Below are positions 25,458-37,657 of a stretch of 64,000 nucleotides of DNA, piece after piece. Position numbers and translations under genes: made by a program. The number at the start of each line of letters is the position of its first letter. The first letter of the stretch is position 1. The stretch comes from Sphingomonas aerophila (GTDB lineage Bacteria; Pseudomonadota; Alphaproteobacteria; Sphingomonadales; Sphingomonadaceae): NCBI RefSeq assembly GCF_014199305.1, contig NZ_JACIJK010000003.1:1-64000 (forward strand), written 5' to 3'. Under the pieces are notes generated by a model. The model did not search any database and had not been told where the DNA came from. It worked only from the letters and a program-made list of their open reading frames with translations.

Positions 25458-26261
25458 ATGTCCGACGCTCTTGACCGTATCGCCGCCGCGCTGGAGCGGC
25501 TGGCCCCACCGCCGCCCGAACCGATCGACCCCGCCGCGCACCTCGCGCTGGTGTGGCGCGCGGGCGCGCTGGTACCGGTGGAGCGGTTCGCGCCGCTGCC
25601 GCTTGATGCGCTGGTCGGGATCGACCGGCAGAAGGAGGCGCTGCTTGCGACGCTGCACCGCCACGCTGCCGGCCATGCCGCGCATGATGTGCTGTTGTGG
25701 GGTGCGCGGGGCGCTGGCAAGTCGGCGCTGGTCAAGAGCGCGGTCGCGGCGGTGCAGGCTGAGAATGCCAGACTGTCCCTGATCGAAGTGGCGAGCGTCG
25801 ATACGCTGCCCGACCTGTTCGCATTGATCGCACCGATGCCGCACCGCTTCGCGCTGTTCCTGGACGATCTGGGCGTCGATGATCCGGGGGAGGCGCGAGT
25901 GCTGCGATCATTGCTGCAAGGGGGGACGCAGGAGCGGCCCGCCAATGCGCGGTTGCTGGTCACCGCCAATCGCCGCCATCTGGTGCCACGCGACATGGAG
26001 GAACAGGCAAGCGCGATCAATCCGCGCGATGCCGCCGACGATCACCTGGCACTGGCGGACCGCTTCGGGCTCAGCTTCGGCTTTCATGTCGCCGACCAGG
26101 ACACCTATCTGGCGATCGTGGAGCGTTACGTTGGCGATCGCGACCTGCCCTTTGACCCGGCCGATGCGATTGCCTGGGCGATGAAGCGCGGCAGCCGGTC
26201 CGGCCGGGTGGCGTGGCAATATGTCGTTGAACTCGCCGGCCGCGAAGGGCGCACGCTGTGA
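25458..26261 (+). CDS. AAA-type ATPase, DUF815 family
   Basis: A 267-residue ATPase. Residues 40-60 carry PLPLDALVGIDRQKEALL, the Walker A is LLWGARGAGKSALVKSAV, the Walker B FALFLDDLGVDD, and the sensor region ARLLVTANRRHLVPRDM. The late FGLSFGFHVADQDTYLAIVE is a hallmark of DUF815 proteins, which are AAA ATPases without an established cellular role. No signal peptide; cytoplasmic. It overlaps the next gene by four bases (GTGA), so the two are translationally coupled. Confidence 0.88.
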   Translation: MSDALDRIAAALERLAPPPPEPIDPAAHLALVWRAGALVPVERFAPLPLDALVGIDRQKEALLATLHRHAAGHAAHDVLLWGARGAGKSALVKSAVAAVQAENARLSLIEVASVDTLPDLFALIAPMPHRFALFLDDLGVDDPGEARVLRSLLQGGTQERPANARLLVTANRRHLVPRDMEEQASAINPRDAADDHLALADRFGLSFGFHVADQDTYLAIVERYVGDRDLPFDPADAIAWAMKRGSRSGRVAWQYVVELAGREGRTL

Positions 26262-26929
26262 CCCCGCGCGAGTTGATCGGGAGCGCGCGGGTGCCGGGCG
26301 GCGGCGAAGAATTGCGCCTGTTCCGCCGGGGCAGCGACTTCATCATCGCGCTCGACCGCAATGAACTGATGAATAGCCGTATGAGCGGCTCGGAAGAAGC
26401 GCTCGCGACCATGACGATCGAGCGGCTGGGGCAGGACGCCCCGCGGCTGCTGATCGGCGGCTATGGCATGGGGTTCACGCTGCGCGCGGCCTTGGCGCGG
26501 CTTGGGCCGGGAGCGGAGCTGGTGGTGGCCGAGCTGGTGCCGGAAATCATCGATTGGGCGCGCGGGCCGATGGCGGAGCTGGCGGCGGGGTGCCTGGACG
26601 ACCCGCGCGTGCGGGTGCTTGAGATCGACGTCGGCACCGTCATTGTCGAGCCGGGAAAGCCGTTCGACGCCATCCTGCTGGACGTCGATAATGGCCCGGA
26701 CGGGCTGACCCGCCTGGCCAATGATCGCCTGTATACCAGGGCTGGGCTGGCGGCAGCGCGGCAGGCGCTGAAGCCGGGCGGGATCCTGGCCGTCTGGTCG
26801 GCGGCGCCCGATCCGGCGTTCACGCGGCGGCTGGGCGGCGCCGGCTTCGACGTGGACGAGGTGGTGGTCCGCGCCCGCAGCAACGGCAAGGGTCCGCGCC
26901 ACGTCATCTGGTTTGCGCGGCGCCGCTGA
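26258..26929 (+). CDS. Spermidine synthase-like methyltransferase-fold protein
   Basis: From GTG 26258 a 223-residue protein of the Rossmann methyltransferase fold is encoded: motif I in RLLIGGYGMGFTLRAALARL, the acidic ribose contact in ELVVAELVPEIIDWA, DPRVRVLEIDVGTVI and AILLDVDNGPDGLT. The pattern follows the spermidine synthase (SpeE)-like superfamily, but it is shorter than SpeE (about 280 residues) and the polyamine-binding segment is not obvious. Function is therefore uncertain. It is coupled to the DUF815 ATPase. Confidence 0.75.
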   Translation: MTPRELIGSARVPGGGEELRLFRRGSDFIIALDRNELMNSRMSGSEEALATMTIERLGQDAPRLLIGGYGMGFTLRAALARLGPGAELVVAELVPEIIDWARGPMAELAAGCLDDPRVRVLEIDVGTVIVEPGKPFDAILLDVDNGPDGLTRLANDRLYTRAGLAAARQALKPGGILAVWSAAPDPAFTRRLGGAGFDVDEVVVRARSNGKGPRHVIWFARRR

Positions 26930-27307
26930 CCGGATCTTCGGCGCAGACTCGTGGGTGCGGTAAGGCGGACTTCCAGCGAGCTTGTGACAGGCTTTGCCAG
27001 ATAAGGTCGCCGCGTTGACGACTGACCGCCACCTTGGCGGATCAAGCCTGTGTGACTTTGGCGGATGCCTTCAAAGCTTCGTTGATCTGCCATTGTTCGC
27101 AGTTCAGGCGAGCAACGGGCGCAGCGGCCAGGCCATTCGCCGGAACCGCGGCCAACGCCATGGTCGTGCGTGGGCCAAACTACTTGATCGGGCAGGGCGA
27201 TGGCCAGTTGTCTGACCGCACTGCTGCCGTTGCGGTTTGCATCTGTAGTACCCGATGCCCGGGACGCAGGGCGGCAAGTTTCCGCCCGAGTAGCGCGATT
27301 TTAAGGA
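26930..27307. other. 378-base spacer without a supported gene
   Basis: The + and minus frames here are open in parts but have no plausible start with a ribosome-binding site, no recognisable protein, and no clear terminator. GCGGATCAAGCCTGTGTGAC and TTGGCGGATGCC near 27,035-27,070 are a weak internal repetition. The kinase gene on the minus strand ends at 27308. Confidence 0.6.
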
Positions 27308-28732
27308 TCAGCCCGCCGCCGGTAACCTCAGCCGGACGAGCAGGCCGCCAAGGTCTTCGCTCTCCTCCAGCCCTACGGTGCCGCCATAGATCTCCGCCAC
27401 GTCCCGCACGATGGCAAGTCCCAGCCCGGTGCCGGGTTTGCCGGTGTCGAGGCGGACGCCGCGATCGAAGATGCGAACGCGCTCTTCCTCGGGGATACCG
27501 GCACCGTCGTCCTCGACCAGGAACTCCACAAAGCCGGCCTGCGCGGCCACGGTCACGAAGACGCTGCCGCCGCCATATTTGGCCGCATTCTCGATCAGGT
27601 TGCCGAGCATTTCGTCCAGGTCCTGTCGTTCGACATGGACCTGCAGGTCCTTGGGCCCGTCCACGTCGATGCGGACATGGCGGTAAAGGCGGGCGACGGC
27701 CCGCTCCACCGACTCGAGGCTCGGCCACACATCGGCCCGGCTGTGCGCGGAGCCGCGGCGGCCGACCGCACGGGCGCGGGCGAGGTGGTGGTCGACCTGG
27801 CGCCGCATCGTTCGCGCCTCCCGCACCACCGTCTCGGACAAGTCCTCGGCATTCGCCGTGGCTGCGTTCATGATGACGGTGAGAGGCGTCTTCAACGCAT
27901 GGGCGAGGTTGCCGGCGTGCCGCCGCGCTTCTTCTGCCTGACGCTCATTGTGTTCGATCAGGGCGTTGAGTTCCTCCACCAGCGGCGCGACCTCGACCGG
28001 CTTGGCGGCGGAGATGCGGGATGCGCGGCCTTCGCGCAGCCGGATAATCTCCCGGCGGACCTGACGGAGAGGCAACAGGCCGTAGAAAGTCTGCAACGCC
28101 GCGAGCACCACCAGCCCGAGGCCGAGCAACAGGAAGCTGCGAACCAGCGTCCGGCGCAGGACGTCGATCTGGTCGTCCAGCCCGCCGCGGTTCTCCGCGA
28201 CCTGGAAACGCCACACCACGGGCGAGCCGGGCAGCTTCGCATCACGCTCAACGATGCGCAGCTTCTCACCGCCGAGTTGGACCGAGTCGTAATAATGCGG
28301 CTGCGCATCCCGATGGCGCATGCCGTACCGCAGTTTCTGGTCCCACAAGGACCGCGAGATGAACGGCTCCTGCCCGGGCGCCGACACCTGCCAATACAGC
28401 CCCGACCCGGGTTCCAGGAAACGCTGGTCGGCAAGCTCACGGGTAAAGGTAACCTCGCCCTCCGGCCCGATCTCCGAGGTCAGGAGCCGTGATTCGAGCA
28501 CATAGTCGAGCTGGGCGTCGAAATTGCGGGTGACGGCGGTGACCAGCACACGGTCGAGCGCATAGCCACCGACACCCAGCAGCAGCGCGATCCACGCTGC
28601 GGCGATCAGGATCATCCGCCGCGACAGCGAGCCCGTCGAGCGCGCGGCAGGAGCGGGCCCGACGCCCGGCGCGGCGCCCGGCGCTGCGGTCACGGCGACA
28701 TTGTCGGGCGCGTGCAAATCCTGTTCCGTCAT
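27308..28732 (-). CDS. Sensor histidine kinase, PhoQ-like
   Basis: A 474-residue kinase. An unusually Ala/Pro-rich cytoplasmic N-terminus of about 38 residues precedes membrane helix 1 (MILIAAAWIALLLGVGGYAL). A periplasmic domain of about 125 residues follows, then helix 2 (SFLLLGLGLVVLAALQTF), a linker, the phosphoacceptor box AGNLAHALKTPLTVI, N box MLGNLIENAAKYGG, G1 LVEDDGAGIP and G2 TGLGLAIVRDVAE. The HALKTPL form resembles the PhoQ/QseC-like group. It is the last gene of an operon with a response regulator (41 bases upstream) and a PepSY protein. Confidence 0.88.
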   Translation of the reverse strand: MTEQDLHAPDNVAVTAAPGAAPGVGPAPAARSTGSLSRRMILIAAAWIALLLGVGGYALDRVLVTAVTRNFDAQLDYVLESRLLTSEIGPEGEVTFTRELADQRFLEPGSGLYWQVSAPGQEPFISRSLWDQKLRYGMRHRDAQPHYYDSVQLGGEKLRIVERDAKLPGSPVVWRFQVAENRGGLDDQIDVLRRTLVRSFLLLGLGLVVLAALQTFYGLLPLRQVRREIIRLREGRASRISAAKPVEVAPLVEELNALIEHNERQAEEARRHAGNLAHALKTPLTVIMNAATANAEDLSETVVREARTMRRQVDHHLARARAVGRRGSAHSRADVWPSLESVERAVARLYRHVRIDVDGPKDLQVHVERQDLDEMLGNLIENAAKYGGGSVFVTVAAQAGFVEFLVEDDGAGIPEEERVRIFDRGVRLDTGKPGTGLGLAIVRDVAEIYGGTVGLEESEDLGGLLVRLRLPAAG

Positions 28733-28773
28733 GTCAGCGGCCAGGCGAACAGGTCGGCACGCGCAAGGTTCGT

Positions 28774-29436
28774 TCAGGCCGGCTCGTCGAGGCTGTAGCC
28801 AAGCCCGCGAATGGTGGTGATCACGTCCTGGCCCAGCTTTTTGCGGATGCGGGTCACGAACACCTCGATGGTGTTCGAATCACGATCGAAATCCTGGTCA
28901 TAGATATGCTCGATCAGCTCGGTACGGCTGACCACCTTGCCCTTGTGGTGAAGCAGGTAGCTCAGCAGCTTGTATTCCTGCGCCGTCAGCTTCACCGGCT
29001 CGCCCGCGCGGGTGACCTTGCCCGAACGGGTGTCGAGGCGGACGTCGCCGGCGGTCAGTTCGGACGAGGCATTGCCGGACGCACGGCGGATCAGCGCGCG
29101 CAGCCGCGCGATCAGCTCCTCCGTCTGGAACGGCTTGGCGACGTAATCGTCGGCGCCCGCATCAAGCCCTGCGACCTTGTCCGACCAGCTGTCGCGCGCC
29201 GTCAGCACCAGCACGGGGGCGGTGCGCCCTTCCTTGCGCCAGCGGTCCAGCACCGTCAGCCCGTCGACCTCTGGCAGGCCCAGGTCGAGCACGATCGCAT
29301 CATAGCTTTCGGTCGAGCCGAGGAAGTGCCCTTCCTCGCCATCGGTCGCCAGGTCGATGGCATAGCCCGCGCCTTCCAGCGTGTTCTTCAGCTGTTGGCC
29401 GAGATTGGGCTCGTCCTCGACGATCAAAACGCGCAT
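28774..29436 (-). CDS. OmpR/PhoP-type response regulator
   Basis: A 220-residue two-domain regulator. The receiver domain has the acidic pair at the start (VLIVEDEPN), the phosphorylation site Asp51 in DAIVLDLGLPEVDG, a conserved Thr in VLVLTARD, and Lys in GADDYVAKPF. The winged-helix DNA-binding domain includes VKLTAQEYKLLSYLL and IEVFVTRIRKKL. It should be phosphorylated by the kinase encoded downstream. The PepSY gene lies 16 bases upstream. Confidence 0.93.
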   Translation of the reverse strand: MRVLIVEDEPNLGQQLKNTLEGAGYAIDLATDGEEGHFLGSTESYDAIVLDLGLPEVDGLTVLDRWRKEGRTAPVLVLTARDSWSDKVAGLDAGADDYVAKPFQTEELIARLRALIRRASGNASSELTAGDVRLDTRSGKVTRAGEPVKLTAQEYKLLSYLLHHKGKVVSRTELIEHIYDQDFDRDSNTIEVFVTRIRKKLGQDVITTIRGLGYSLDEPA

Positions 29437-29452
29437 TCGGCTTCCCCCTCCG

Positions 29453-29761
29453 TTAGCGACCGCTGCGGCCGAGGATTTGCCCCGACCGGCCGTCGACTTC
29501 GACCCAGATCACTTCGCCATCGCGCAGGAACTTGAGCGTGTAAACCGCCGAGTCCAGGTCGAAGTCGAAGCCGAGATATTGCGCGCCCCGCATGGTCGGG
29601 ATTACCCGGCCCTCGATCTCGCGACGGGGCAGTAGGTGACCGTTCCGGCGCGCTTCCAGCGCATCGCGCTGTTCGCTGCGACGCTGTGGCGGCTCGCCCA
29701 TGACCGGACCGGCCAGTGCGATAAGCAGAAGGGGCGCAAGCATTCTCACGGGTGCTGCCAT
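29453..29761 (-). CDS. PepSY domain-containing secreted protein
   Basis: A 102-residue protein with a signal peptide (MLAPLLLIALAGPVMG) and a single PepSY-like domain: IEGRVIPTMRGAQYLGFDF, VYTLKFLRDGEVIWVEVDG, ending in GQILGRSGR. PepSY domains occur in peptidase propeptides and as stand-alone periplasmic proteins beside two-component systems, where they may modulate signal or protease activity. As first gene of the operon with the regulator and kinase, a role in signal input is plausible inference. Confidence 0.82.
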   Translation of the reverse strand: MAAPVRMLAPLLLIALAGPVMGEPPQRRSEQRDALEARRNGHLLPRREIEGRVIPTMRGAQYLGFDFDLDSAVYTLKFLRDGEVIWVEVDGRSGQILGRSGR

Positions 29762-29849
29762 AGGGGTGTCCCATTGAACAGCCTCTGAATAAGCCGGTCA
29801 GCCACGCGCAACTTGCCCGCACCACCCGGGCGCCCTACTTCGCCTGTCT

Positions 29850-31634
<1,785 letters not shown>

Positions 31635-31636
31635 CG

Positions 31637-32635
<999 letters not shown>

Positions 32636-32686
32636 GCCCGTGGAAGTGGGGAGCGGGCACGGCCGGTGCAATCAGGAAGCGTGCAA

Positions 32687-35035
32687 TCAGAAGGGGCGCG
32701 AGTAGCGCACGGCCAGTCCCTGGTCGTCCGGGACCGCTGCGATGTTGCCGGGATCGCGCCGCCAGTACAGGTTGCCCTCCACCCAGCCACCCGCAAGCGG
32801 GCGGCCGTAGCGCATCTCCGCATCCAGTTCGCGACCGTTCGGTGCCAAATCGATCCGCTGAGTGGTCCAGCCGGTCACCTGACGCGTGCGGTAATCCCAG
32901 CCGGTTGGCAGCGTCAGGTCGGCGGCGCCGGTTGCGACGCGCAGCGGTTGCGCGACCCTGAGCTCGATGCTGTCCCCGCCGAACACGCCGTCCTTGCCAA
33001 TGTTCGCCGCGAACGCCGCGGTGCGAAGCCGGCCCGCCGCGGACAGGGAGCCGGCGATCTGCGTCCAGCCACTGCGGAGCGAGCCGCCCAGTGACCAGCC
33101 GGCGGGCAGGTCCAGCCGCGCGCGCGCGTCGGCGAACCAGCTGATTGCGGACAATCCGCCCAGCGACGGGTCGAACTGAGCGCCGAGCACCGTGGCGCGT
33201 TCCGACAGCCGAGCGGTGCCGATCGACCACCACAGCGAGCCGGCCTGACCGTCCAGCGCGACCCCGGCGCGGGTGTAGCCCGCCCGGTTCCAGCCATTGA
33301 GGCCAGCGATCAACGGGTCGCGGCGGGCAAGCGCGTCGCCATTCTCGACCGACGTCGTGATGCCGATCCGCCCGACCTCGGCGCGCATGGCCGTCGCGGT
33401 GCGGGGGACTGCATCGAAGCCCAGGCCGTCATCGCGCGCGACGAGAAAGGCGGGGCGACGCTGCCCGGCCAGCTGAACGGCAAGCCCGTCCGCGCCGCTG
33501 CGAACCGCAAAGCCGAACCGGGCGCGGCTGCCAAGCGCCTGCGTCAAGCTTGCGGCAAGCACCCGCGCCGAGCGGGCGTCGGCAGGGGAAAGCTGCGCGC
33601 TGCCGAGCGACACGCCGCCTCGGGCTGTCGGGGCCAGGGTCATCGCGGCGCTCATGCCACCGGCGGCCAGCGACACGGCCCGTCCACCGACTTCCAGCGC
33701 CGGGGCAAGCATCGGCGTCGGGCGGTAGCGCGCGATGGTGTTGGCCAGATCGATCGCGAATGCCCGGTCATAGCCGTCGAGGATCACCGCGCCGAGCGAG
33801 CCCATGCGCGCGTCGCCCATCGCCGATGACAGCACGCCGTTGCCGGTCAGCGATGCCCCCGCTCCAGACCCGGCGACCGTGGTCGTGCCGATCGGCTGGA
33901 ACGCTCGCGTCAGGTCGAGCACGCCGCGGCCAAAGGTCGCATCGACCCCGGCCGTGCCCGCATCGCGGGCGGAGCGGAACAGGATGTCGACGATCTGCGC
34001 ACCTGACAGGTTCGGGAAGGCCTGGGCCAGCAGCGCCGCCGCACCCGCGATCTGCGGCGCCGAGACGGAGGTGCCCGACCAGAGAAAGGCGGTGCTCGCT
34101 GCGTCGGGCGCTCGCACCCTCTCCCCCACCGCAGTCAGGTAATGCGCTGCGCTGTCGCCCGCGCGATTGCTGAAGGAGGAAATGGCGTCGCCCGCGCCGA
34201 CGGACCCGGCGATCACGACCAGTCCGCGCGACACCGCGTCGTTGTTGGCGAAAGCGGCAGATGCGGAGGGGTTCGCCTTCCCCTCGTTACCGGCCGAGAT
34301 CACGACCACAACGCCCGCTGCGGTAGCGCGGCTGATCGCAGCGAGAAGCGTGGACGGGGCGGCATCCTCCCCGCCCAGGGAGATATTGATGACCCGCGCG
34401 CCGGCGGTGCGGGCCAGGTCCACGCCCCTGGCGATATTGTCGTCATTGAACGAGCAGGCACTCTCACCGCCCGTGGCCGGGGCGGCGCAACTGCCGGGCG
34501 TGTCGCTGCGCGCGACCACCAGGGTGGCATCAAAGGCGACGCCATGCGTGCCGCCATCGTTGCGGCGGCCAGCCAAGGTGAAGGCCACCGCTGTGCCGTG
34601 GCCGTTCTCGTCGTCCACGGTCGTGCCGCCGGCGACGTTCGCGGACTGCGCCGCGATCCGCCCGGTGAACTCGGGGCTCTCCACGTCGATGCCCGAATCG
34701 ATCACGCCGACCGTTACTCCGGCGCCCGTGGCCCCGCGCTGGTACGCGGCAAGCGCGTCCATCGACACCGCGCCCACCGTCGCGCGGTATTCGGCAGTGT
34801 CGTAGTTGGCGGCCGGGGTGGGCGTGGGGGTGGGCGTGGGCGTGGGCGTGGGCGCGGGGGTCGGAGCCGGCGTTGGCGTCGGCACCGGCGTTGGCGTGGG
34901 GGGCGGGACGGTGCCGGTCGGCGGCGTCGGCGTGCTGTTCACGCCGCCGCCCCCGCCGCAACCGGCGAGCAACAGGCACCCCAGCGCCGTTGATCCGCAC
35001 CATTGCTTGATGCTGTTTCTGCCCGCCTCGCCCAT
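32687..35035 (-). CDS. S8 (subtilisin-like) serine protease, lipoprotein with probable outer-membrane barrel
   Basis: From ATG 35033-35035, 782 residues. A lipoprotein signal (ALGCLLLAGC, with Cys followed by five Gly) is followed by a Pro/Thr linker (tract of PT pairs), then a subtilase domain with the catalytic triad: Asp in VGVIDSGIDVES, His in DENGHGTAVAFTLA, Ser in LWSGTSVSAPQIAGAA; oxyanion Asn in VISAGNEGK. The C-terminal 350 residues are strand-rich with many aromatic residues and end in RYSRPF, resembling an autotransporter barrel. Surface location is likely. A later conflict is that lipoprotein anchoring and a barrel are unusual together. Confidence 0.85.
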   Translation of the reverse strand: MGEAGRNSIKQWCGSTALGCLLLAGCGGGGGVNSTPTPPTGTVPPPTPTPVPTPTPAPTPAPTPTPTPTPTPTPAANYDTAEYRATVGAVSMDALAAYQRGATGAGVTVGVIDSGIDVESPEFTGRIAAQSANVAGGTTVDDENGHGTAVAFTLAGRRNDGGTHGVAFDATLVVARSDTPGSCAAPATGGESACSFNDDNIARGVDLARTAGARVINISLGGEDAAPSTLLAAISRATAAGVVVVISAGNEGKANPSASAAFANNDAVSRGLVVIAGSVGAGDAISSFSNRAGDSAAHYLTAVGERVRAPDAASTAFLWSGTSVSAPQIAGAAALLAQAFPNLSGAQIVDILFRSARDAGTAGVDATFGRGVLDLTRAFQPIGTTTVAGSGAGASLTGNGVLSSAMGDARMGSLGAVILDGYDRAFAIDLANTIARYRPTPMLAPALEVGGRAVSLAAGGMSAAMTLAPTARGGVSLGSAQLSPADARSARVLAASLTQALGSRARFGFAVRSGADGLAVQLAGQRRPAFLVARDDGLGFDAVPRTATAMRAEVGRIGITTSVENGDALARRDPLIAGLNGWNRAGYTRAGVALDGQAGSLWWSIGTARLSERATVLGAQFDPSLGGLSAISWFADARARLDLPAGWSLGGSLRSGWTQIAGSLSAAGRLRTAAFAANIGKDGVFGGDSIELRVAQPLRVATGAADLTLPTGWDYRTRQVTGWTTQRIDLAPNGRELDAEMRYGRPLAGGWVEGNLYWRRDPGNIAAVPDDQGLAVRYSRPF
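34813..34925 (-). repeat. Low-complexity tract encoding Pro-Thr pairs
   Basis: About twenty near-repeats of GGNGTNGGNGTN on the + strand encode the PT linker of the S8 protease. Slippage here could change linker length without breaking the frame only in multiples of three. Confidence 0.8.
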
Positions 35036-35133
35036 GCCGCCCCTATGGCACGATATTGTTGGACGGGAACTTAACACTGTCACTTCCCGGGTCGCTTGCC
35101 CGTCCGGCCCGCCCTGCCTACAGGATCGCCGCG

Positions 35134-35799
35134 ATGCTCGCGCGCCTTTCCCATGTTCGCAACTGGATCTTCGACCTCGACAACACGCTGTATCCCGCGC
35201 GTAGCAACCTGTTCGCCCGGATCGACAAGCGCATGACCCGCTTCGTTGCCGACCTGCTCGGCGTCGACGATGCGGAAGCGTTCCAGGTGCAGAAGGCCTA
35301 CTTCCTCGGCCATGGCACCACGCTGGCCGGGCTGATGGCCAACCACCATGTCGATCCGCATGAGTTCCTGGCCTATGTCCACGATATCGAGATGGACGTG
35401 CTGGAGGAGGACGCGCCGCTTGCCGCCGCCATCGCGCGGTTGCCGGGCAGGAAGCTGGTCTTCACCAACGGCGACAAACCCTATGCGTTGAAGGTGCTAG
35501 ACCGGCTAGGGCTGGGCGGCAGCTTCGAAGCGGTGCACGACCTGCACGCGATGAACCTGGTCCCCAAGCCCGCCGCAAGCGCCTATCAAGAGCTGTGCGA
35601 GGCGTGGGACATCGACCCCGCCCAGAGCCTGTTCGTTGAGGACATGGCGCGCAATCTTGCCCCCGCCAAGGCAATCGGCATGACCACCGTCTGGGTCGAC
35701 AACGGGTCCGAACAGGCCCCCGAGGTCGACCGCAGCTTCATCGATTTCACCACGGCGGACCTGTCCGCGTGGCTTCACCATGTCCTGGAGGCAGAATGA
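35134..35799 (+). CDS. HAD-family pyrimidine 5'-nucleotidase
   Basis: From ATG 35134, 221 residues. HAD motif I is [12 protein letters not shown], motif [18 protein letters not shown], motif [13 protein letters not shown], and motif [16 protein letters not shown]. The LYPA and THRxGDK-like patterns belong to the pyrimidine nucleotidase group related to yeast SDT1/PHM8. It probably dephosphorylates nucleoside or sugar monophosphates. Its stop overlaps the dapD start by four bases, an arrangement I recall from other alphaproteobacteria. Confidence 0.85.
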   Translation: MLARLSHVRNWIFDLDNTLYPARSNLFARIDKRMTRFVADLLGVDDAEAFQVQKAYFLGHGTTLAGLMANHHVDPHEFLAYVHDIEMDVLEEDAPLAAAIARLPGRKLVFTNGDKPYALKVLDRLGLGGSFEAVHDLHAMNLVPKPAASAYQELCEAWDIDPAQSLFVEDMARNLAPAKAIGMTTVWVDNGSEQAPEVDRSFIDFTTADLSAWLHHVLEAE

Positions 35800-36620
35800 C
35801 CGACCTTGCAGCAACGATCGACCAGGCCTGGGAGGATCGCGCCGCGCTCGGCTTCGAAACGACGGGCGAGGCGCGGGACGCGGTGGAGCGAGCGCTGGCG
35901 TTGCTCGACCGGGGTGAGGCGCGCGTCGCCGAGCCGGACGGCAATGGCGGTTGGCGGGTCAACCAATGGCTCAAGAAGGCGGTTCTGCTGTCCTTTCGCC
36001 TGAATGACAACCAGCTGATCGACGGCGGGCCGGGCGCGGGCCATTGGTTCGACAAGGTGCCCTCCAAGTTCTCGGGCTGGGACGAGGCAGCGTTCCGCGA
36101 CGCAGGTTTTCGTGCGGTGCCGGGGTCGGTGGTGCGGCGCGGCGCCTTTGTCGGCAAGGGCGCGATCCTGATGCCAAGCTTCGTCAACATCGGCGCCTAT
36201 GTGGGCGAGGGCACGATGGTGGACACCTGGGCGACCGTGGGGTCCTGCGCGCAGATCGGTCGCAACGTGCACCTGTCGGGCGGCGCGGGCATTGGTGGCG
36301 TGCTGGAGCCGCTACAGGCGGACCCGGTGATCATCGGCGATGGCGCGTTCATCGGTGCACGCGCGGAAGTGGCCGAGGGCGTCCGCGTGGGTGAGGGTGC
36401 GGTGCTGTCCATGGGCGTGTATCTTGGGGCCTCGACCAAGATCATCGACCGCGACACGGGCGAGGTGTTTCGGGGCGAAGTGCCCCCCTATGCCGTGGTG
36501 GTGCCCGGCTCGACTGGCGGCGAGAACGGCAAGCCGTCACTCTATTGCGCAGTGATCGTGAAGCGGGTCGACGAGCGCACCCGCTCCAAGACCAGCATCA
36601 ACGAGCTTCTGCGCGACTGA
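35796..36620 (+). CDS. dapD: Tetrahydrodipicolinate N-succinyltransferase
   Basis: A 274-residue enzyme of the usual DapD length. An N-terminal helical domain ([20 protein letters not shown] and [16 protein letters not shown]) is followed by the left-handed beta-helix of hexapeptide repeats, e.g. [20 protein letters not shown] and [20 protein letters not shown]. It converts tetrahydrodipicolinate and succinyl-CoA in the succinylase branch of lysine and diaminopimelate biosynthesis. It is translationally coupled to the nucleotidase. Its 3' end overlaps the opposing methyltransferase by 23 bases. Confidence 0.96.
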   Translation: MTDLAATIDQAWEDRAALGFETTGEARDAVERALALLDRGEARVAEPDGNGGWRVNQWLKKAVLLSFRLNDNQLIDGGPGAGHWFDKVPSKFSGWDEAAFRDAGFRAVPGSVVRRGAFVGKGAILMPSFVNIGAYVGEGTMVDTWATVGSCAQIGRNVHLSGGAGIGGVLEPLQADPVIIGDGAFIGARAEVAEGVRVGEGAVLSMGVYLGASTKIIDRDTGEVFRGEVPPYAVVVPGSTGGENGKPSLYCAVIVKRVDERTRSKTSINELLRD

Positions 36621-37554
36621 GGATGGCGGCGACCAGCGCGATCCGGTCAACATTTGCATAGGCTGGCTCTTCCAGCTCCTCGCCGAACACGTCCGGGTCG
36701 ATCTCACGATAGGAAAGGTGGAGGCCCAGCGCCTCCGCCTTCTCGCGTAGCGCCTCGCACAGCGGATCACGTCCGCCGATGATCGCACTGCCAGTATAAA
36801 GCAGCACGCGGCCGCCGGGCGCGAGCCGCCCTGCCGCTTCGCTCGCGAGGTCGAGCGACAACTGCCCGCCATGCATCCCGCCGCCATCGCGATAGGCACG
36901 TCCCGCTTCATCGATGATGTAGGGGGGGTTGATGGTGACAAGGTCGAACAGGCCCGGCACGTCGCCCAGGCCCGACCCTTCCGTCATGGTGATATCCACC
37001 CCGGCAGCGGCCGCGTTGACCGCTGCCAGGCGCAGCGCCGCTGCATTGATATCGGTCAGGAACACTTCGCACGCCCCGCAGCGATGCGCAGCTACAATCG
37101 CGCCGACTCCAGAACCGCCGCCAATGTCGAGGATGCGCCCGCCGTCCCGCAGCGGCACGCGGTCGAGCTCGGCGGCGATCAGGTCGGCGAAGCGATAGCT
37201 GTCGGGGCCGAAAAAGACCGAATTTTCCGCCAGGGTCGGATAGGCCGAATGAACGAACAGGTCGCGATGCAGCGACGATACGCGCACCGTGCTGCGCCAC
37301 CGGTCACCCTCGCGCACCAGCACGCCTGCCGCACGCAGCAGGTCGACGATGTCGCCGCCGATCGCGCCATCCTGGAACGGCAGGCTCCAGCCCAACACAT
37401 CCTCCACGCAGGTCCCGAGCGACCGGTCGGGCCGGGCAACGACACGCGCATGAGTCGCGGGCGTCGGGGTCACGAAATGGTAGCCTTGCGCCGCCAGGTG
37501 GCGGAGCAGGTCAACCAGGGAATGGTCAGCGGCGGTTTCTACTGGGGTTTTCAC
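36598..37554 (-). CDS. Class I SAM methyltransferase with NPPY motif
   Basis: GTG 37552-37554 gives a 318-residue protein. An N-terminal domain of about 130 residues ([20 protein letters not shown]) is followed by a Rossmann domain: motif [17 protein letters not shown], the acidic residue in [15 protein letters not shown], and the catalytic [15 protein letters not shown] enzymes methylate amino groups of glutamine (PrmB, PrmC) or of bases in rRNA (RsmC, RlmG). The N-terminal domain points to the RsmC/RlmG- or PrmC-like side, but I cannot choose. The GTG start is not certain, since an open frame continues upstream. Confidence 0.78.
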   Translation of the reverse strand: MKTPVETAADHSLVDLLRHLAAQGYHFVTPTPATHARVVARPDRSLGTCVEDVLGWSLPFQDGAIGGDIVDLLRAAGVLVREGDRWRSTVRVSSLHRDLFVHSAYPTLAENSVFFGPDSYRFADLIAAELDRVPLRDGGRILDIGGGSGVGAIVAAHRCGACEVFLTDINAAALRLAAVNAAAAGVDITMTEGSGLGDVPGLFDLVTINPPYIIDEAGRAYRDGGGMHGGQLSLDLASEAAGRLAPGGRVLLYTGSAIIGGRDPLCEALREKAEALGLHLSYREIDPDVFGEELEEPAYANVDRIALVAAILSRAEAR

Positions 37555-37657
37555 GCCCGCTCGCTGCCTTACCCGGCGGCGCGACGCAACCGCTGGCCAA
37601 GTAGGAACCGGACGGCCATAGGCTTTGCCAACATCAAACAACGGGAAGGGGAGCGAT

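Noticed and set aside
27034..27873. 279-codon + strand frame starting in the 26930-27307 spacer
   Set aside because: Most of it is antisense to the histidine kinase, and the first part has no ribosome-binding site or motif.
34813..34925. Tandem repeat as a regulatory element
   Set aside because: It is explained by the Pro-Thr linker of the protease coding sequence.
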